Shown here: positions 61,488 through 64,000 of the stretch, piece by piece | How the letters are laid out: each line of letters opens with the position of its first letter | How positions within the stretch are numbered: position 1 is the stretch's first letter | Source of the DNA: an uncultured SAR116 cluster alpha proteobacterium | GTDB lineage: Bacteria > Pseudomonadota > Alphaproteobacteria > Puniceispirillales > Marisalimonadaceae | DNA: 64,000 nucleotides | Reading direction: 5' to 3' | Assembly: GCA_902625215.1 (NCBI GenBank) | Contig: CACOAO010000001.1 | Location: forward strand, 124,001 to 188,000 | Made by a program: the position numbers and the translations under genes | The notes under the pieces: generated by a model | The model's input: the letters and a program-made list of their open reading frames with translations, nothing else | Database searches by the model: none | Told to the model about the DNA's origin: nothing

Positions 61488-62111
61488 TTAAGTTTCAAAA
61501 ATTCTATCTCCAGCATCTCCAAGTCCAGGTAAGATAAAACCATCTTCGTTAAGCTTATCATCTTTTTGGGCACATATTATTTCAACTTCTGGAAAATTGG
61601 TCTGAACATTTTTAATCCCCGGGTCAGAAGCTAATAGACAAATTAGTTTAATATCTGAAGCAAAATGATCTTTTAGGGTATTTATTGCATAAATTGCGCT
61701 TCCTCCAGTTGCAAGCATTGGATCACACAAATAACATTGTCTATTTTTTAAATTAGAAGGAAGCTTTTTAATGTAATTGACTGGTTTAAGTGTTTTCTCA
61801 TCTCTATATATGCCAATATGTCCAATTGAAACTTCATCAAATATATCTGTAATTCCTTCACTCATAATTAAACCAGCTCTTAAAATTGAGATAATGCAGG
61901 GTTTTGGATCACTTAATGTTACGCCATAGTATTTTTCTAAAGGGGTTTCAACTATTTTTGGTAAAACTTTTAAATCCTTAAAAATTTCAAAAGCCATAAG
62001 AGAAGATATTTTTCTTGCTAAAAATCTAAATTTAGCACTTTTTGTATCTTTTGACCTCAATATGGTCATGTAAAGATTAATAAGAGGATGATTTAGAATT
62101 TTTACTTTCAT
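61488..62111 (-). CDS. upp: Uracil phosphoribosyltransferase
   Basis: 207 residues, the normal UPRTase length. The PRPP-binding motif is LCDPMLATGGSAIYAI, with ILRAGLIMSEGI and the uracil-binding PGLGDAGDRIF at the C-terminus. It converts uracil and PRPP to UMP for salvage. It overlaps the racemase-like gene by 1 bp and follows the PotBC-type permeases, pointing to uptake and salvage of a pyrimidine-related compound. Confidence 0.95.
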   Translation of the reverse strand: MKVKILNHPLINLYMTILRSKDTKSAKFRFLARKISSLMAFEIFKDLKVLPKIVETPLEKYYGVTLSDPKPCIISILRAGLIMSEGITDIFDEVSIGHIGIYRDEKTLKPVNYIKKLPSNLKNRQCYLCDPMLATGGSAIYAINTLKDHFASDIKLICLLASDPGIKNVQTNFPEVEIICAQKDDKLNEDGFILPGLGDAGDRIFET

Positions 62112-62854
62112 TATATCTTTCTATGTGGTTTGAATTTATTCAAATAACCCATATATTCTTTATTTCTTGGTAATGCATAAGATCCAACCTTACTGGTTTT
62201 AATTTTTAATTTAATTAAACTTTCTGCCAATACTACTGCAGAAGAAACTCCTTCAATGACTGGTAATTTATGTTTTGTTTCTAACTTTTCTGCCAGATCA
62301 GCCATGCCAGCACATCCTAAAATGATAGCCTCTGCATTATCTTTTTCTATAGTATTTTGAATTCCTTTACTTAATTTATCTAGTTGTTTACCTGAAATAT
62401 TTTCCAAATCTAGAACTGGAACGTCAATGGCAGTAACTTTGACACAATTTTCAAAAAGACCATATTTTTTCAAGTTATGAGTTAACGGTCTAATAGATCT
62501 GGATAAAGTTGTTATCACAGTAAAATTACCTGCTACCATAGTTGCAACATGATATGCTGCTTCTCCTATACCTAATACAGGTTTTTCTGTAATAGATCTT
62601 ACTACCTCCAAACCTGTGTCATCAAAACATGCAATAATAAACGCGTCAGCGTCATCGTTCTTTCTTATCTCTTCGACCAGACCAGGAATACAAAAAGCTT
62701 CATCATAAAAACCTTCAATGCTCTCAGGACCAACATTTGGTTGAACAGAAATAATCTCAGTATCTACATTTGCAAACTTCTTGGCAGTTAAATCTATTTT
62801 ATGCGTCATTGCTTTAGTGGTATTAGGATTAATTATACAAATTGTTCTTTTCAA
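62111..62854 (-). CDS. Aspartate/glutamate/hydantoin racemase family protein
   Basis: 247 residues. The N-terminal CIINPNTTKAMT and two conserved active-site cysteines, in FIIACFDDTGL and IILGCAGMADL, match the hydantoin racemase/allantoin racemase branch of the Asp/Glu racemase superfamily. VSSAVVLAESL near the C-terminus also fits. It lies 6 bp after the permease gene and overlaps upp by 1 bp. The neighbours suggest hydantoin, allantoin or dihydropyrimidine metabolism; no hydantoinase is visible in the window. Confidence 0.9.
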   Translation of the reverse strand: MKRTICIINPNTTKAMTHKIDLTAKKFANVDTEIISVQPNVGPESIEGFYDEAFCIPGLVEEIRKNDDADAFIIACFDDTGLEVVRSITEKPVLGIGEAAYHVATMVAGNFTVITTLSRSIRPLTHNLKKYGLFENCVKVTAIDVPVLDLENISGKQLDKLSKGIQNTIEKDNAEAIILGCAGMADLAEKLETKHKLPVIEGVSSAVVLAESLIKLKIKTSKVGSYALPRNKEYMGYLNKFKPHRKI

Positions 62855-62859
62855 AATAA

Positions 62860-63729
62860 TTATCCTTTTTTTCTTTTAAGCCAAATATAACAAGCTATGG
62901 AAATTCCAATTACGCTAAAAGATACGAAGGTGGTGACCGTGCCTAGCGCGTATATTACAGGAGTTGTAACTGTTGTAGTAAGTCCTTTTAACTCTAGTGG
63001 TAGCGTGTTACCAGCTCCCATAACTTGAGATGATCTTGCTAACTCATCATATGATAATGTAAATCCAAACAACGCAATTCCGATTATGCTGGGAGCAATA
63101 AGTGGAAAAACAACTTCTTTAAAAGTTTTCCAGGGAGTTGCTCCAAGGTCTCTAGCTGCTTCCTCATAAGATTTGTCAAATCGATTGAAAACCGCAAACA
63201 TAATTAATAATCCAAAAGGAAGAGTCCATGTCAATTGTGCGCCCAATCCACTTGAAAACATTCCTAAAGTAGTTTGAAAAAATTCATTAATATAATTTAT
63301 ATCAAAAGTCGAACCAAGCCATTTAGTAAAATCATCAAGCAATTTAAATTGAAGAGCAACCCCAAGTGACAATACTATCGAAGGTACAATTAAGCTTGCT
63401 ACTGTTGCAAAGAAAAGCGTATCAGATCCCCAAAATTTTTTTCTAAATGCCAGGCCTGCACTAACAGATAAAAGAACTGTTAAAACCATGACTATTACAC
63501 CTAAAATTATTGATCTTTTAAATGCTGAACCAATATCTACAACAGACCCACCTCGCCATAATTCTTCAAACCAATATGTTGAAAGTCCATTAAGAGGGAA
63601 GGTTAAACCTCCATTAGGTCCCTGAAAACTTAAAAGAACGATTGTGAATGTTGGACCATATAGAAATAAAACAAATAAACAAAAAAAGAAAACACAAACA
63701 TAATAAGTTTTATTTTTTTTATTCAACAT
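62860..63729 (-). CDS. ABC transporter permease, PotC-like
   Basis: About 289 residues with six hydrophobic segments. The EAA loop is EEAARDLGATPWKTFKEVVFPLI, typical of spermidine/putrescine-type importers. The frame extends to ATG 63753, overlapping the previous gene by 23 bp, but ATG 63729 with AAAGAG about 8 nt upstream is preferred and gives a normal N-terminus. The family also includes importers for other small cations and nucleobase-like compounds; the context with upp and a hydantoin-racemase-like gene suggests the latter. Confidence 0.9.
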   Translation of the reverse strand: MLNKKNKTYYVCVFFFCLFVLFLYGPTFTIVLLSFQGPNGGLTFPLNGLSTYWFEELWRGGSVVDIGSAFKRSIILGVIVMVLTVLLSVSAGLAFRKKFWGSDTLFFATVASLIVPSIVLSLGVALQFKLLDDFTKWLGSTFDINYINEFFQTTLGMFSSGLGAQLTWTLPFGLLIMFAVFNRFDKSYEEAARDLGATPWKTFKEVVFPLIAPSIIGIALFGFTLSYDELARSSQVMGAGNTLPLELKGLTTTVTTPVIYALGTVTTFVSFSVIGISIACYIWLKRKKG

Positions 63730-63730
63730 T

Positions 63731-64000
63731 TTAAAGCTCTTTTCGAATATCAATCATTTTAGTCATTATCCATATAATCAAAAGTGTTAATGCTAGTAAA
63801 ATTACTGCATTTGCTGCAGCAGCAGGTAATTGAAGATAACTCATTTCTACGTAGATTATTTTACCGATTGAAGGAATTTGTTGTCCACCCATAATACCTA
63901 TAGTAATAAAATCACCCATAACTACTGTAATAACAAAAATAGATCCAATTACGATACCAGGTTTGCATAATGGTACAATGATGTTCCATAATATTTGGAC
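63731..64000 (-). CDS. ABC transporter permease, PotB-like (3' part)
   Basis: The frame is open to the right edge of the window, so the gene's N-terminal part lies beyond it; 89 C-terminal residues are seen. The visible sequence starts in the EAA loop (IIVPLCKPGIVIGSIF) and continues through VMGDFITIGIMGG, the usual end of the loop region, to a last membrane segment and RKEL end. An internal ATG at 63919 is not the true start. It is the partner of the PotC-like permease, one base apart from its preferred start. Confidence 0.88.
   Translation of the reverse strand, partial: VQILWNIIVPLCKPGIVIGSIFVITVVMGDFITIGIMGGQQIPSIGKIIYVEMSYLQLPAAAANAVILLALTLLIIWIMTKMIDIRKEL

Overview
The window is a low-GC (about 30% by eye), densely packed chromosomal segment from an alphaproteobacterium, most likely a streamlined free-living marine lineage of the kind represented by HIMB59, AEGEAN-169 or SAR116 relatives. 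The assignment rests on gene order: rnd-lptC-lptA-lptB-ptsN; the NDUFA9-like gene beside uppP and gltBD; the small gene-murA-DUF2948-hisG-hisD run; and infA-maf-yacG-tRNA-Phe. Streamlining shows in convergent genes with almost no spacer (2348/2352, 6793/6801, 16850/16847, 58870/58872, 61483/61488), many 1-14 bp overlaps, and missing members of normally conserved neighbourhoods: rpoN and hpf between lptB and ptsN, and an intact rng between maf and yacG.

Layout. 1-2348: two D-2-hydroxyacid dehydrogenases around an HpcH/HpaI aldolase. 2352-7592: PtsN, LPS transport (LptB, LptA, LptC), RNase D, an NDUFA9-like protein and UppP. 7708-18780: a flavodoxin-less CysJ-like reductase, a LysR regulator, glutamate synthase (gltB, gltD) followed by a long imperfect hairpin, a GST-like protein, an alpha/beta hydrolase and a GT4 glycosyltransferase. 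18815-25608: translation genes thrS, infC (apparent ATA start), rpmI, rplT, pheS, pheT, then tRNA-Thr. 25814-31207: a small conserved-looking gene, murA, DUF2948, hisG, hisD, infA, maf, an apparent rng remnant, yacG and tRNA-Phe.

31208-37414 is an accessory island beside tRNA-Phe. It holds two large TPR proteins with C-terminal glycosyltransferase-like domains, a CMP-sialic-acid-synthetase-like gene, a decayed second copy of the tRNA-Phe 3' end with its flank, and a relic TPR fragment. One TPR gene carries an almost identical 306-bp internal tandem duplication. The content suggests surface or flagellin glycosylation, but this is inference.

37572-64000 is a catabolic and uptake region. It contains two complete TAXI-type TRAP systems, a BMP-family (nucleoside-type) ABC importer and part of a PotBC-type ABC importer. 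With these are enzymes for organic-acid use: a hydroxyacid dehydrogenase, HpaI aldolase and quinone-oxidoreductase group; an operon of HMG-CoA lyase, CoA transferase, enoyl-CoA hydratase/isomerase, LeuB-like dehydrogenase, PrpF-like isomerase and AbrB-type membrane protein; then GFA, DapA-like, Ldh2-like, Upp and hydantoin-racemase-like proteins. The best candidate for an undescribed system is the 49345-58870 pair of divergent operons: a TAXI importer with a small membrane protein facing a six-gene acid pathway whose substrate could be a branched C5-C7 di- or tricarboxylate such as 3-methylglutaconate.

All calls come from reading the sequence. No similarity search was run, so family names rest on motifs, length and context.
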